From Owenia fusiformis (lineage: Eukaryota > Annelida > Polychaeta > Sabellida > Oweniidae), in assembly GCA_903813345.2 (NCBI GenBank), contig CAIIXF020000001.1, forward strand, positions 51,475,885-51,539,884: 64,000 bases of DNA. The letters run 5' to 3'. A model generated the notes under the pieces. That model saw only the letters and a list, made by a program, of their open reading frames with translations. It made no database searches and was not told the origin of the DNA. Every line of letters starts with the position of its first letter. Positions within the stretch are counted from its first letter, which is position 1. Both the position numbers and the translations under genes were made by a program. Below are positions 41,801 to 51,270 of this stretch, piece by piece.

Positions 41801-44800
41801 TCACTCCTGATTTGACCTGGAAAGGTTCAGGTAAGTTATCACAAACAATTTCAGACAGTAATATCTTTGATTATGACTATTTTCTGACCATGAAGATGGG
41901 TATACAGGGATAATAAAGTCAATCGGACTCGGAGATATTTCACTAGCAATCAACCCATCAATATATTTTTTCAAAGTTGTTGACCTCATTTTCACCAAAA
42001 ATGCAATCATTTTAACAATGTTTAATGCATTACTATTCTTTATTTTAATGTATCAAATAGCTCTTGAAAAGAAAACTGAATTCCCCTAAGATTAGTGTTC
42101 CCCATGTTATTTCCCCTTTGAAAAAATTCATGCTATCCATTGGTTTCAGTTCATTTTGGTCATCCAAATTCAGTGTCTTTAAAGTCCCTGGAGCAATCCA
42201 CTTTTCCTCTTAGGAAATAGAACATGTCTCAAAGCATATTCTAATTATGCATTTAACAATATAATTAAAGGTTGCATCTTTGGTAAAAAATTAGGTCAAC
42301 ATTTTTAGTAAAAAGTATGAAAGTATGTTGATTGGGCCATTCCCTTTAATATCACTTAGGTCTGATTAATCATTATATTTACTTTTCTTGAAGATAATGA
42401 ATAGATCTAAAAGATATACCCATGTTCATGGTCAGAAAATATTCATAATTCAAGTTAGAATTGTCTGAAGTTGTTTGCGATAACCTACATGCTCCTTTAT
42501 AACATTATTATGTAAATACAGTAGAACCTGTGTAAGTGGAACACTCTCCGTTCTGCGTTCCACTTAGAAGATGTTCCACTTACGGAGGTTTTGGGTTGGC
42601 AGGGAACATACAAGATCAAATATAAGATTTATATGTATCATTGGAAATATGATTCTCCCTTCATTACAGGGCAGGTATATACCATTAATAATCCATTTAT
42701 TTAACTCAAAAAGGTATCTGACATTCTTAATCCTCCTAATTCTGCCAAAAATGTTTTCTGACATTCTTAATCCTCCTAATTGTGCCAGTCTCAGGTACAA
42801 GGATTAGGCAATTAAGTTTTAAAGACTTGTTCCTACTGTTAATAATTCAATTGTTTTTAAATGACATTTTTAATCTTACTTATTAAGTTTGAAACAAACA
42901 GCAAGGGATATTAATTAGTGGTAGCATAACGTGTCCAGTTCTACAGGAGGTTAATCCAATTTTCTGAATGAAAATCTTATGAAATCCTCATTTGCTGATT
43001 ATCAAATTAATTATTGGTTGCATCACATGTTGACCTCTACAGGAGGCTAATCCATTAAAATCTTAATTTGCCAATTATCACAGTATTACCTGTTTTCATA
43101 CCCAGATATCATTGAAGGAGATTAATTCTGTTTACATATATCAATATTGAAATCTATGGAAATTGACTATTCCACTTAACAGGTTAATTTTTCAATATGG
43201 GGTGTTCACTGTTCAAGTTTGGAGGAGTTCCACTTACAGAGGTTCAATTAACATTAAGTCAATGGGTTTTTAAAACGGGACTTTGAAAAGGCGTTCCACT
43301 TGGGAGGTGTTCCACTTACAGAGGTGTTCCACTTAACAGGTTCTACTGTACATTACTTGTGCATGATGACCACCATAGTCTAGTTGCTCAAATTAGATCA
43401 ATTGATGATTATAATGTTTAGACTTTATGTCAATGTCCAGACTGTATGCCAACCTCTCTAGTATGTGATTACACTAGATTTCATTATGATACATGTACTT
43501 AATTGAAAACGTACATATAAAATATCTTAAGTCCTATATTCTAGTAATAAATGAATTAGAATGTCAACTAACATTTGATGATGGTATGAATTTATTGATT
43601 TGGTGTCTATCAATACATGTTTCTGACTTAATGCTGCAAAATGATAAAATTCACCACATCCACTTTCTTCAATTTTCTAGGGGTAGAGCACTATAAAGTC
43701 ATATTAAAATTACAAAATAGTACTTCATAACTAAAATAGATGTATTACAATACCACAAATAGCTTAGAAATGTTTTTAAAATACTACTATGAGCTGTTAA
43801 AGCTGTCATATTGTGCTTGAAGCTACAAATATAAAATTGGCAAGACAAAAATTGTGTATCTTTTTCCTGTTTTTTGTATTTTTCTAAAACCAATAAGGGT
43901 ATCAACCCATAACTTTAGGATAGTATTCATATTTGTACTAGCAATGTATGGTGTAAAACTCAGAACGATAGCTCATATATCCTTTGAGTTATGAACTAGT
44001 TTCATAGTACCCCCTAGAATATTTTCCTAGGGGGGTAAAAATGCCAAAATTTAGTGTCGTGACCACCCCGTTGAGCTGTCATCTTTTAATATCGTTATCA
44101 GCATGAAAAACTGATCTAGTAAAAATAGGTCTGTTGCTTTTTCTAAAAAATGCCTCAAAAACTTGAATTATTTGATTTGGAACCTATCTATAATATCACT
44201 TTTTGTGATTTTATATTTAACATGTAGATTTCAAATATGAGATCACTTTGACTGAATTTTGAATATTTAATGATGGAAATCAAGATTATGTCTACTCACA
44301 CCTAGTCTATTTATCAAAGTCCCCCTTCATCTTATAATTAAAGAGATAGAAGAAAAACAGGAAGCACAACTCTATAACCAGATATCCTTAAGATGTGATG
44401 TGAAAATTTCATGAATCAATATTAAAAGCCTTTGAAATGAGAGCACTTTTCCACGAACTTATTGAACAACCTGGTATATATGCTCAGTTCCCTTTTGTGC
44501 AAGACATCTTACCAGCTGATCCATAAGAGGGTGAGAATTCACAGCAATTTACACCCAAGTCATGAGCCTCTTTCTCCTCAGCAAGGAACTTTCCATGACC
44601 ATATTTGGCATCCCATACCTTCAGATCTCCATCTGGAGTGCCTGAACACAGGTAACTACCACAGGGTGAGAAACCCAGAGCCACTATAGCAGCTTCATGG
44701 CCTCCTTCAAATTGACTGAAATAAAATTGAATATTATATCACTTTCATAGTCATCCTCCAATCACAGGGCTTCAAAATCCGGAATATATTCTTTCTTTTT

Positions 44801-47297
44801 ACCCCCTGCGGTAAGCAGTTAGCATTTTCCTGATTTAGAACTCGCAATCTGATTGGCTGTCGCAACACTGCGACAGAAATCATGTATAAGTCATTGCGCA
44901 TAATAAGATCACATGATTCAGTTTAATCGGGCGCTTCCAAATTGGTTATAGCAGGAAAGAAGGAGGTACGGATTCTGGACACCTGCTTAGGAGGATGTTT
45001 CATAGTACAGTCTCTGATTGGTCAATGTCATACCATGGCATAAACAATGCAAATAACATGTCAGCATTTCACTGCCTGGTTGCAATTTCAAATGTGTGAC
45101 CATTTGTTACAGACACTGATGTTGAAGACTGACACCAAATTCCAGTCAAAAATGGTGGCTTAAGAATATGACACCCATTCTTGGTGGTGACATAAACAAA
45201 GTCCTTTTTTCTGACATTGAAATAATTTAACAAACATGATAAATGTGATGTGATTAATGCATAATTATATTAGATGTATAATGCATTATAATAATAACAA
45301 TGTAATGCAGTATTTTTTGATTTATCAATAGACTTAATTCCAAAATATTGAATGTTAATGTAAACAATCAGAGTGCATATACAGTGTGTGTATCTTAATG
45401 TCAATGTAGAGATAAGGGGGCAAATATTATGTATTATAGATATGATTCACTTTGTTGTGATCATTACAATTTAGGTAGTTGACTTGCACAAATACATGTA
45501 AACAGCAAGTTAACAGGCCCGTAGTAAGTATAGGGGGGGGGGGGGGGGTCGGGCCAAATATTCTTTCAAAACCATGTAGTTTTTCACCATTCTGAGCACA
45601 TTTTCAAACCATGCAGTTTTCACCATTCTGAGCACTTTTCAAGTGAATTTGACCCTTTTACGGCAAAAGTTGTCAAAAGTGAACCCCCTGGAATTTTTAA
45701 AAAAGTGAACCCCCTCGGCAAATCCAGGCCAGGGGCCCTGAGTTCAGTACCTAAATCTGAGTCTGTTGCACTATTTCCTGTATATTAGCAGTATGTCTTA
45801 TTGAGAAAATAGCATGAAGATGATATCCTATGATTTTGGAGGGATGATGATATGGATTTTATCCATGAGTGGATAAATATATTCACCATGAGTGAAAAAA
45901 AGTTACAGTTTTACACACATTTCAAAAAATATTATTACTTAACTGTAGCATTTTGGTTCTATTTTCACACATATGCACATATAATACGTATATGCAGTCG
46001 TACAAAGAATCATGGGGTAAGGATAAACAGTTTTACTAAAAGAGTAAAATACAATGATTCATAATTTTTATCTGTAGAATTACCTTTTCAGTTTCTTTAA
46101 TCCTATATCCCATAAACAGACAGTGTCATCATCACAGCCTGTGGCTAGTAGAGTTGAATCTGGTGAGAATCTACATACTCTGATGCTACTACGACTAGAA
46201 TGTTCAAACTCCACAATCTTTTTTGCAGATCTTGCATCCCATACAATAGCTCTCCCATCAGTTGATGAAGTTGCAAGCTGACCCCCAAATGGTGAAAATG
46301 TGACACAATGTACCATATATTTGTGTTCACACAATGGTGAAAATGGCAGTTCAGTCCAGTCAATGGTGGACCATAGTCTAAGTGTTTTGTCACCAGAACA
46401 TGTGGCGAATGTTTTATTTGAAAAAGCTACTCCAGTTACGTCTCCATTATGAGCTGTGATCTTGTGTTTCAAACTACCTACAGTAGCAGCAGACATGACT
46501 CTACAATATATAGTGAATGTTTATCATTAATGATTTTATATTATTTATTAAATAAAGGCTTTAACATTACCAAGGTCATGACAGGCCTTGCAACCATTGT
46601 CACTGTCAAATCAGGCTTTAACATTACCACGGTCATGTCAGGCCTTGCAATATAGTACAGCATTGTCACAGTCATATCAGGCTTTAACATTACCACAGTC
46701 ATGACAGGCCATGCAATATAATATAGCATTGTCACGGTTGTACCAGGCTATCACGATAACACTACCACGGTCATGGCAGGACCCTTACGAAACTTAAAAA
46801 CACTTAATAACATGGTGACGGTTGTGCCAGGCATAAGTCTTGCAACAGATAGGGTCTCAAACAAATAATTTTCAATCCCAAATTTTAACATATGTGGGCT
46901 ATAGTCTGAATATTTTCATTCCAAATTTCAAAAAAATTTTAGACTAGAGGATATAGTCTAAGTGAAAAGTGGTGGCTGGTTGATTTCAAATTTTATGATC
47001 ACAACATGCCTCATTTACAGGTAGAATAAAACACAGGGATTAGTGATTGGCGTACGGCTGCAATATTATAGTGGAAGCCTTAGAAGCTAAGCTTATGTTA
47101 GCAAAAATTAATTTGCAATAGATCTTGTCATGGGCTCTACCTGAAAGAGCCCATGATCTTGTTTTGATCTATTATCAGATTATTTTGATTGCCTAAAGAT
47201 AAAACAATTATTCTAGTGAGCAGTTCATATGGTTAAAATAACAAAATAATGAAATGTTAACATGTGTCTACTTACCAGTTTGTTCTATGTCATCCAT
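35726..47297 (-). CDS. WDSUB1: WDSUB1: WD repeat, SAM and U-box protein, complete
   Basis: Exons in transcript order: 47297-47276, 46477-46084, 44715-44513, 38764-38651, 38458-38365, 38170-38137, 37899-37752, 37226-37014, 36700-36620, 36371-36300, 35877-35726. All have AG/GT borders and phases agree, giving 508 residues (human about 476). WD40 repeats fill roughly residues 8-335, a SAM domain about 358-425 and a U-box about 438-506 ([20 protein letters not shown] / [13 protein letters not shown]). The U-box predicts E3 ubiquitin ligase activity, with WD40 and SAM for partner binding; substrates are unknown. It lies tail to tail with TANC, as in human. Intron 3 is bloated to 5.7 kb by transposons. 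Confidence 0.96.
35998..36158. repeat. About 75-bp tandem duplication in WDSUB1 intron 10
   Basis: CATGAAAGCAAAACAAAATG is followed by TTTAGTTTCACTTAAA in both copies, ending AACATAGTAAAC / GACATAGTAAAC. Confidence 0.85.
36300..36371 (-). CDS. WDSUB1: WDSUB1 exon 10, U-box start
   Basis: Encodes [20 protein letters not shown] and VIAS, the N-terminal half of the U-box. Confidence 0.95.
36620..36700 (-). CDS. WDSUB1: WDSUB1 exon 9, end of SAM
   Basis: Encodes [20 protein letters not shown], the last SAM helix and linker. Confidence 0.93.
36769..36882 (+). mobile_element. Copy of GTCACCACC-type MITE
   Basis: Starts GCATCAACATGCAAAATTTC then ACCACC, ends TGTGGTGTTGACATAA; diverged copy of the family in WDSUB1 intron 9 to 8. 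Confidence 0.6.
37014..37226 (-). CDS. WDSUB1: WDSUB1 exon 8, SAM domain
   Basis: An acidic EEEEED linker, then the SAM helices ([36 protein letters not shown]). Confidence 0.95.
37241..37360 (+). mobile_element. Copy of GTCACCACC-type MITE
   Basis: Starts AGGCATTAATATGCAAAATG and ends TCTGGTGGTGACAAA. About 120 bp with GTCACNA-type inverted ends. Confidence 0.65.
37591..37726. mobile_element. Small pogo-like MITE in WDSUB1 intron
   Basis: 136 bp from TACAGTAAAACCTG to ACAGGTTTTTCTGTA: inverted ends with TA on both sides, like those at 3.0 and 42.5 kb. Confidence 0.7.
37752..37899 (-). CDS. WDSUB1: WDSUB1 exon 7, last WD repeat
   Basis: Encodes [20 protein letters not shown] and [13 protein letters not shown]. 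Confidence 0.95.
38137..38170 (-). CDS. WDSUB1: WDSUB1 exon 6 (34 bp micro-exon)
   Basis: Encodes [11 protein letters not shown], completing the WD repeat begun in exon 5. Too short for ORF calling; found by phase and WD consensus. Confidence 0.93.
38365..38458 (-). CDS. WDSUB1: WDSUB1 exon 5
   Basis: Encodes [20 protein letters not shown], start of a WD repeat. Confidence 0.93.
38651..38764 (-). CDS. WDSUB1: WDSUB1 exon 4
   Basis: Encodes [20 protein letters not shown], one WD repeat. Acceptor TTGCAG, donor GTAAGT. Confidence 0.95.
38866..39545. repeat. Broken palindrome with a CGGTGCCGAAA-rich insert
   Basis: The left arm 38866-38935 (ACCTCCTACCTCATACCCAC, then ACATGATACAGTCTTTGAAG) reappears inverted in two pieces, 39271-39308 and 39508-39545. 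The 200 bp between those pieces is a G+C-rich block with about ten CGGTGCCGAAA/TTTCGGCACC words in both orientations. Confidence 0.8.
39050..39240 (-). mobile_element. tRNA-derived SINE-like element
   Basis: On the - strand, GACCCTTGATAGCAAGTTGC is followed by a B-box-like GGTTTGATTCC (39183-39173) and GCATCGAATTTAGC, then a tail of repeated TTAG. The A box is poor. A degenerate tRNA-related origin is likely, not a working tRNA. Confidence 0.5.
40118..44195. mobile_element. 4.1-kb DNA element with about 550-bp terminal inverted repeats
   Basis: Left arm 40118-40680 begins TATAATAGACAGGTTCC; right arm 43653-44195 ends GGAACCTATCTATAATA. The arms pair over their length (for example GTGACCACCCCGTTGAGCTG on the right against its complement on the left). 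The interior has no recognisable transposase. It sits in WDSUB1 intron 3 and accounts for most of its length. Confidence 0.85.
42519..43348. mobile_element. 830-bp non-autonomous pogo/Tigger-like element
   Basis: Ends CAGTAGAACCTGTGTAAGTG and its complement AACAGGTTCTACTG, with a TA dinucleotide duplicated at 42517-42518 and 43349-43350. The subterminal word TTCCACTTA is repeated. It is nested inside the 4.1-kb long-TIR element, so it is younger. Confidence 0.85.
44513..44715 (-). CDS. WDSUB1: WDSUB1 exon 3
   Basis: Encodes [32 protein letters not shown] and the family signature [15 protein letters not shown]. Confidence 0.95.
45095..45195 (+). mobile_element. Copy of GTCACCACC-type MITE (diverged)
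   Basis: Contains ACCATTTGTTACAGACACTG and ends TCTTGGTGGTGACATAAA, matching the family at 52.2 kb. Confidence 0.55.
45515..45720. repeat. Degenerate repeat with poly-G run
   Basis: A poly-G run (about 45533-45548) is followed by two copies of AACCATGYAGTTTTCACCAT and two of AAGTGAACCCCCT. The origin is not recognised; it lies in WDSUB1 intron 2. Confidence 0.6.
46084..46477 (-). CDS. WDSUB1: WDSUB1 exon 2, WD repeats 1-3
   Basis: Encodes [39 protein letters not shown] and [10 protein letters not shown]. The acceptor CTGTAG at 46478 is chosen because it keeps frame with exon 1; an ATG at 46496 just upstream would be used only if exon 1 were skipped. Confidence 0.93.
46556..46790. repeat. 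57-66-bp tandem repeat before WDSUB1 exon 2
   Basis: Three to four units AGGCTTTAACATTACCACGG followed by TCATGACAGGCC and TGTCACGGT. Diverged, in intron 1, about 80 bp upstream of exon 2. Confidence 0.85.
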
Positions 47298-47345
47298 CCT
47301 GCTAGGTTACATTTTGGAACGCAGCCAAACACGACAATGAAGGCA
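47195..47345 (-). repeat. Inverted repeat arm 1 (WDSUB1 exon 1 and donor)
   Basis: About 150 bp (5' UTR part, exon 1, donor, start of intron 1) pairs in inverted orientation with 51113-51270 at roughly 90% identity by eye. Confidence 0.9.
47276..47297 (-). CDS. WDSUB1: WDSUB1 exon 1 (start)
   Basis: ATG plus MDDIEQT and one base, donor GTAAGT. Phase 1 joins exon 2 to read [20 protein letters not shown]. An almost identical copy lies inverted at 51161-51182. Confidence 0.85.
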
Positions 47346-47407
47346 ACAACATATCAGTATTGATCTTAGTAGAATTTTTGGAAATTTAGATCGTCCAATT
47401 TGCAAGC

Positions 47408-47446
47408 TCACGTGACTGATCACGTGACACGTGTCTGATCACGTGA
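47408..47446 (-). promoter_or_regulatory. Cluster of CACGTG E-boxes upstream of WDSUB1
   Basis: Palindromic TCACGTGA at 47408, 47420 and 47439 and ACACGTGT at 47427, four CACGTG cores in 39 bp, roughly 110-150 bp upstream of the WDSUB1 ATG. bHLH-zip proteins of the USF, MITF/TFE and MYC families bind CACGTG. The position suits a promoter; occupancy is inferred. Confidence 0.5.
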
Positions 47447-47693
47447 TACATGTCTGATCATGTGACTAGTTACTGTATCGATCGTGTGACTTAATGACGT
47501 GTCACCCAACCGTGTCTTCAAGGAAAACGGTAGTAAATATTTTGGAAAATGTTTTGCGAGCATTTGCTACTGATTATAGAAGGCCCAATTACGCAACGAA
47601 CGAAACTGCTAAATTGTATTTCGTGCCTAACAGGCCCAGTACGCAACAAAAGAAAGTGCTAAATTGTATTTTTAGTCATTGATCTTTTGATTC

Positions 47694-50600
47694 AATTCAA
47701 TTCAATTCAATTTATTCATTCAAAATTACATCATACAACATTTCATCAATTACATGAAAAAGACACCCCAAGGGGCGTATATATTCCATGGGACATAATA
47801 TTTAAAAGTAATGTTTTAGTCATAGATCAAAAGCTAAATGAATCAAAATGAAAGAGAAAAATGGAAGCACAGATTATCATTGGTATTTACTGATAAGATC
47901 ATTCTTTATCAGTTTTTCAAATTTCTTTATATATTTTGCCTTTTTGAAGTCTTTAGCCAGTGAGTTATACAGTATTGCTCCTCTAATCGCAATTGATTTT
48001 CGACCAGTTTCAGTTCTAAACCTTTTGATTGTTAAATTATATTTGTATCTAGTATCATGGGTGTGTATATCTGTTCTCTCTTGAAAAAAATGTTTAAAAT
48101 TATGAAACGGAAAGTCTACAGATTCTGTTACAGTTTTCTGCACAAAAGTGAGCGTTTGAAATTTATTAATGTCAAAAATATTTAATATTTTGAACTTTTT
48201 GAAGATGGGACTTGAATGAGCAGTTCTTTCAGAATTTGTCATTATTCTTAGAAATTTCTTTTGCAAAATAAATAGTCTGTTTAAGTGATTTTTTGTTGCA
48301 TTGCCCCATAAAATGTTTCCATAACTTATATATGAATATACTAAAGAATAATAGGTTGTCAGCAAGGCATTCAAAGTTAGTTTGTGTCTAGTTTTATATA
48401 TTAATCGAATTAAATTTGAAATTTTGGTACAAAGTGCATTTATGTGAGCAGCCCATGTTAACTTGGAGTCAATAATTACTCCTAGAAAATTAATATTATT
48501 TACCCTTTCTATTGATTGATTATTTAATTTTACTTCAAAGTTGTCAATTTTGTTGATTCTTTTTATGTCAAAAATCATAAATTTTGTTTTTTCTACATTG
48601 AGTGTTAATCTGTTAGATGTCATCCAATCATGAACCTTCTTCAATTCCTCATTTATATCATTTTCTAAATTATCAATGTTATCATCAGTCAATAAAATAT
48701 TTGTGTCATCTGCATATAGGACAAATTTTAATTTATCTGATGTTAAATATATGTCATTTATGAAAATAATGAATAAGAGGGGCCCCAAAACAGAGCCTTG
48801 TGGAATTCCATATTCAATATTAGAAGCAGATGATTGATATTTCATATCAGTTATAGTACTTGGGTCAATTTCAAAATCATGTATTGTATATTCTGTAATG
48901 ATTTTCCTATTTTCAAGATAACTTTTAAACCAAGAAAGTGGGGTTCCTCTAATTCCATAAAATTCAAGTTTATTCAACAGTATATTATGATCCACGGTAT
49001 CAAAGGCTTTTGTTAAATCAATATATATTCCAATGCTTGTTTCCGATTTGTCTAAACCTGTTCTTATGTTTTCAATAAAATTTAAAAGAGCCATATATGT
49101 GGAATGTTTTTTTCGGAAGCCATATTGCTGTAAATAGAGTAATTCATATTTTTCTAAGAATACCATTACCTTATCATGAATAAGTTTTTCTAACATTTTC
49201 GCAAAAACACTCAAAATAGAAATTGGTCTGTAGTTAGTGAATTTATCTTTAAGTCCCTTTTTAAATACTGCGATAACTCTAGCAATTTTAAGTGCATCTG
49301 GAAATTTACCTGTAGAAATTGATAAATTGAAAATTTGTGCAAGTGGTGCTGCTAGAAATTCATGAAGCGATTTTATAACTATTGGTTTTATATCGTCAAT
49401 TGAAGCTGCAGAATCCTTTAGTAATTTAATTCCTGTTGTGACATCATTTATTGTAACTGGGGTAATGAACAGAGAGTTTAAATTTTGATTCATTTTTCTC
49501 ATGTTAATCATTGGGTCAATGTTAGTCTTAATACGATCAGCAAGTTTTTTACCAATTGTGCTAAAGAAGTGATTAAAATGTTCTGCTATCTCTTCACCAT
49601 TAGTTGTTTTCCGTTCACCAAGGTCAAATGAGGAATTTGTATTTGAATTAATTGGTTTTCTTTTTAAAATGCTATTAATAATATTCCAAGATTTCTTTAT
49701 ATTACCTTTGCTCTCTTCAAATTTATTTTTATAAAACATCTTTTCTGCATTTCTGATAACATGATTTAATTTATTTTTATACCTAGTGTAAACTGTCTTA
49801 TTCTGCAAAGTTGGATTTTTCTTATATTTGGTGTACAGTTTGTTTTTATATTTGGCTGAAATTATTATCCCTAAAGTTATCCATGGTTTATTGTTATCAT
49901 TATACGTTTTAATTATTTTATTTTTAATAGGAAGACATCTGTTATATGTTCTGGATAAAATATCTAAAAATGAATTGTAAGCAGTGTTAATACAAGGAGA
50001 TTCATCATAATTATCCCAGTTGATCAAAGATATCTCATTTTTAAGTCTACTAAGTGTTTCATCATTAATAACCCGATATTGAATTTTTCTTTTTTTAACA
50101 CAAGATTTTGTTCTATCATTAATTGCAAATATTGGGAAATGGTCAGAAATATCATAAAGTAATACACCTGTGTGAGCTATGTTATTTGCATTTGAAAAAA
50201 TGTTATCGATAAGTGTGGCAGTAGTTTGAGTAATTCTAGTAGGTCTATATATCAAAGGTATAAAGTTATTTGAATGCAAGTTACATATAAATTCATTTGT
50301 TTGTTCATGTTGATTTGATTTTAAAATATCAATATTAAAGTCACCTAATATATATGAAATTTTATCTTCTGCTACGATTTTCTCTTGCAGTAAATTAAAA
50401 TCTATATTAAAATCATTTAAATTAGCATTTGGTGGTTTATATATACCAGTAACAAGGATATTTTTTCCAGATATCTGCTCAATTTCGATTGTTAAGGATT
50501 CACATTGATTAAGTGTTAACTGAAGATCAGTTCTTACTTTGAATGAATAATGCTTATCAATATGAAGGCAAATGCCTCCACCTCTTGAACCATTCCTAGA

Positions 50601-51050
50601 ATTAAAGACAGAGTTGTATCCATCAAGTTTATAAAGTTTTTCAATATTGGAATTAAGCCATGTTTCTGACATGGCAATTACAGAAAATTTAGTACTACTC
50701 AGTGATTCAAATATTTGAAATTTCCAGTTATTTTTTGGAAGACTTCTCATGTTGAAGTGAACAAGAGAAAAAGAGTCCTGCCTCACAGTTGAGTTGAACT
50801 GGTCAATGTTAAAAAATTTGCACTTTTGAGCAAAGTCCTGCATATCTGATTGTACATTTTCATATTGGTCTTCGGTTGCGATTCTCCTCTCAAAATCAAG
50901 AGGGTCAAAAATTAAATTCATAAAGAGCTGAAATGATGCATTCAAATAAGACCACCTCCTAAATGAAAATACTAGCCTACACATAAAGTGGTGAAAAACA
51001 ACAAACTAAAGTTGAAAGATCGCAATGTTCGCTACTTTGTTCAATTGCGG
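47694..51050 (-). mobile_element. LINE retrotransposon, CR1/L2-like group
   Basis: A - strand element with one long ORF and a short 3' region ending in repeated AATTG words near 47694. A 3' microsatellite instead of poly-A is typical of CR1/L2/Daphne-type LINEs. The 5' limit is unclear and no ORF1 is seen, so it is probably 5' truncated. Confidence 0.85.
47877..50984 (-). CDS. LINE ORF2: APE endonuclease and reverse transcriptase
   Basis: 1035 codons with no stop or frameshift. The endonuclease is N-terminal (HFNMRSL, MSETWLNS, TGIYKPPN, GDFNIDIL, DNIFSN, SDHFPIF). The reverse transcriptase follows (YRPISILSVFAKMLEKLI, QQYGFRKKHST, DLTKAFDTVDH, GIPQGSVLGPLLF, FVLYADDTNIL). All core catalytic motifs, including the YADD box, are present. 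The ATG at 50984 is a true ATG. Clade assignment within CR1/L2/Daphne is tentative. Confidence 0.95.
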   Translation of the reverse strand: MCRLVFSFRRWSYLNASFQLFMNLIFDPLDFERRIATEDQYENVQSDMQDFAQKCKFFNIDQFNSTVRQDSFSLVHFNMRSLPKNNWKFQIFESLSSTKFSVIAMSETWLNSNIEKLYKLDGYNSVFNSRNGSRGGGICLHIDKHYSFKVRTDLQLTLNQCESLTIEIEQISGKNILVTGIYKPPNANLNDFNIDFNLLQEKIVAEDKISYILGDFNIDILKSNQHEQTNEFICNLHSNNFIPLIYRPTRITQTTATLIDNIFSNANNIAHTGVLLYDISDHFPIFAINDRTKSCVKKRKIQYRVINDETLSRLKNEISLINWDNYDESPCINTAYNSFLDILSRTYNRCLPIKNKIIKTYNDNNKPWITLGIIISAKYKNKLYTKYKKNPTLQNKTVYTRYKNKLNHVIRNAEKMFYKNKFEESKGNIKKSWNIINSILKRKPINSNTNSSFDLGERKTTNGEEIAEHFNHFFSTIGKKLADRIKTNIDPMINMRKMNQNLNSLFITPVTINDVTTGIKLLKDSAASIDDIKPIVIKSLHEFLAAPLAQIFNLSISTGKFPDALKIARVIAVFKKGLKDKFTNYRPISILSVFAKMLEKLIHDKVMVFLEKYELLYLQQYGFRKKHSTYMALLNFIENIRTGLDKSETSIGIYIDLTKAFDTVDHNILLNKLEFYGIRGTPLSWFKSYLENRKIITEYTIHDFEIDPSTITDMKYQSSASNIEYGIPQGSVLGPLLFIIFINDIYLTSDKLKFVLYADDTNILLTDDNIDNLENDINEELKKVHDWMTSNRLTLNVEKTKFMIFDIKRINKIDNFEVKLNNQSIERVNNINFLGVIIDSKLTWAAHINALCTKISNLIRLIYKTRHKLTLNALLTTYYSLVYSYISYGNILWGNATKNHLNRLFILQKKFLRIMTNSERTAHSSPIFKKFKILNIFDINKFQTLTFVQKTVTESVDFPFHNFKHFFQERTDIHTHDTRYKYNLTIKRFRTETGRKSIAIRGAILYNSLAKDFKKAKYIKKFEKLIKNDLISKYQ

Positions 51051-51112
51051 AAATCTCCAAGGGGCTGCAAATGGGAATTTTTTTAAATTTAGATTTTATA
51101 ACCTCAGAATAC

Positions 51113-51270
51113 TGCCTTCAGTGTCGTGTTTGGCCGAGTTCCACAATGTAACCTAGCAGGATGGATGACATAAAACAACCTGGTGAGTAGACACATGGTA
51201 ACATTTCATTATTTCGTTATTTTAACCATATGAATTGCTCACTAGAATAAGTTATCTTTAAAATTTTTTA
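51113..51270 (+). repeat. Inverted repeat arm 2: duplicated WDSUB1 first exon
   Basis: On + this copy keeps the leader, an ATG at 51161, MDDIKQP plus one base, and a donor GTGAGT at 51183. No downstream WD40 exon exists on + here, so it is a first-exon duplicate without its gene: a pseudo-exon, or an alternative first exon for an unseen transcript. Confidence 0.88.

Noticed and set aside
41801-42010. 69-codon - strand ORF inside the long-TIR element as a transposase remnant
   Set aside because: No DDE or zinc-finger motif visible; too short to support a call.
46084-46496. WDSUB1 start at the ATG at 46496
   Set aside because: The splice acceptor at 46478 joins in frame to a good ATG exon at 47297-47276, while the 46496 ATG lies in the intron side; kept only as a possible alternative start.
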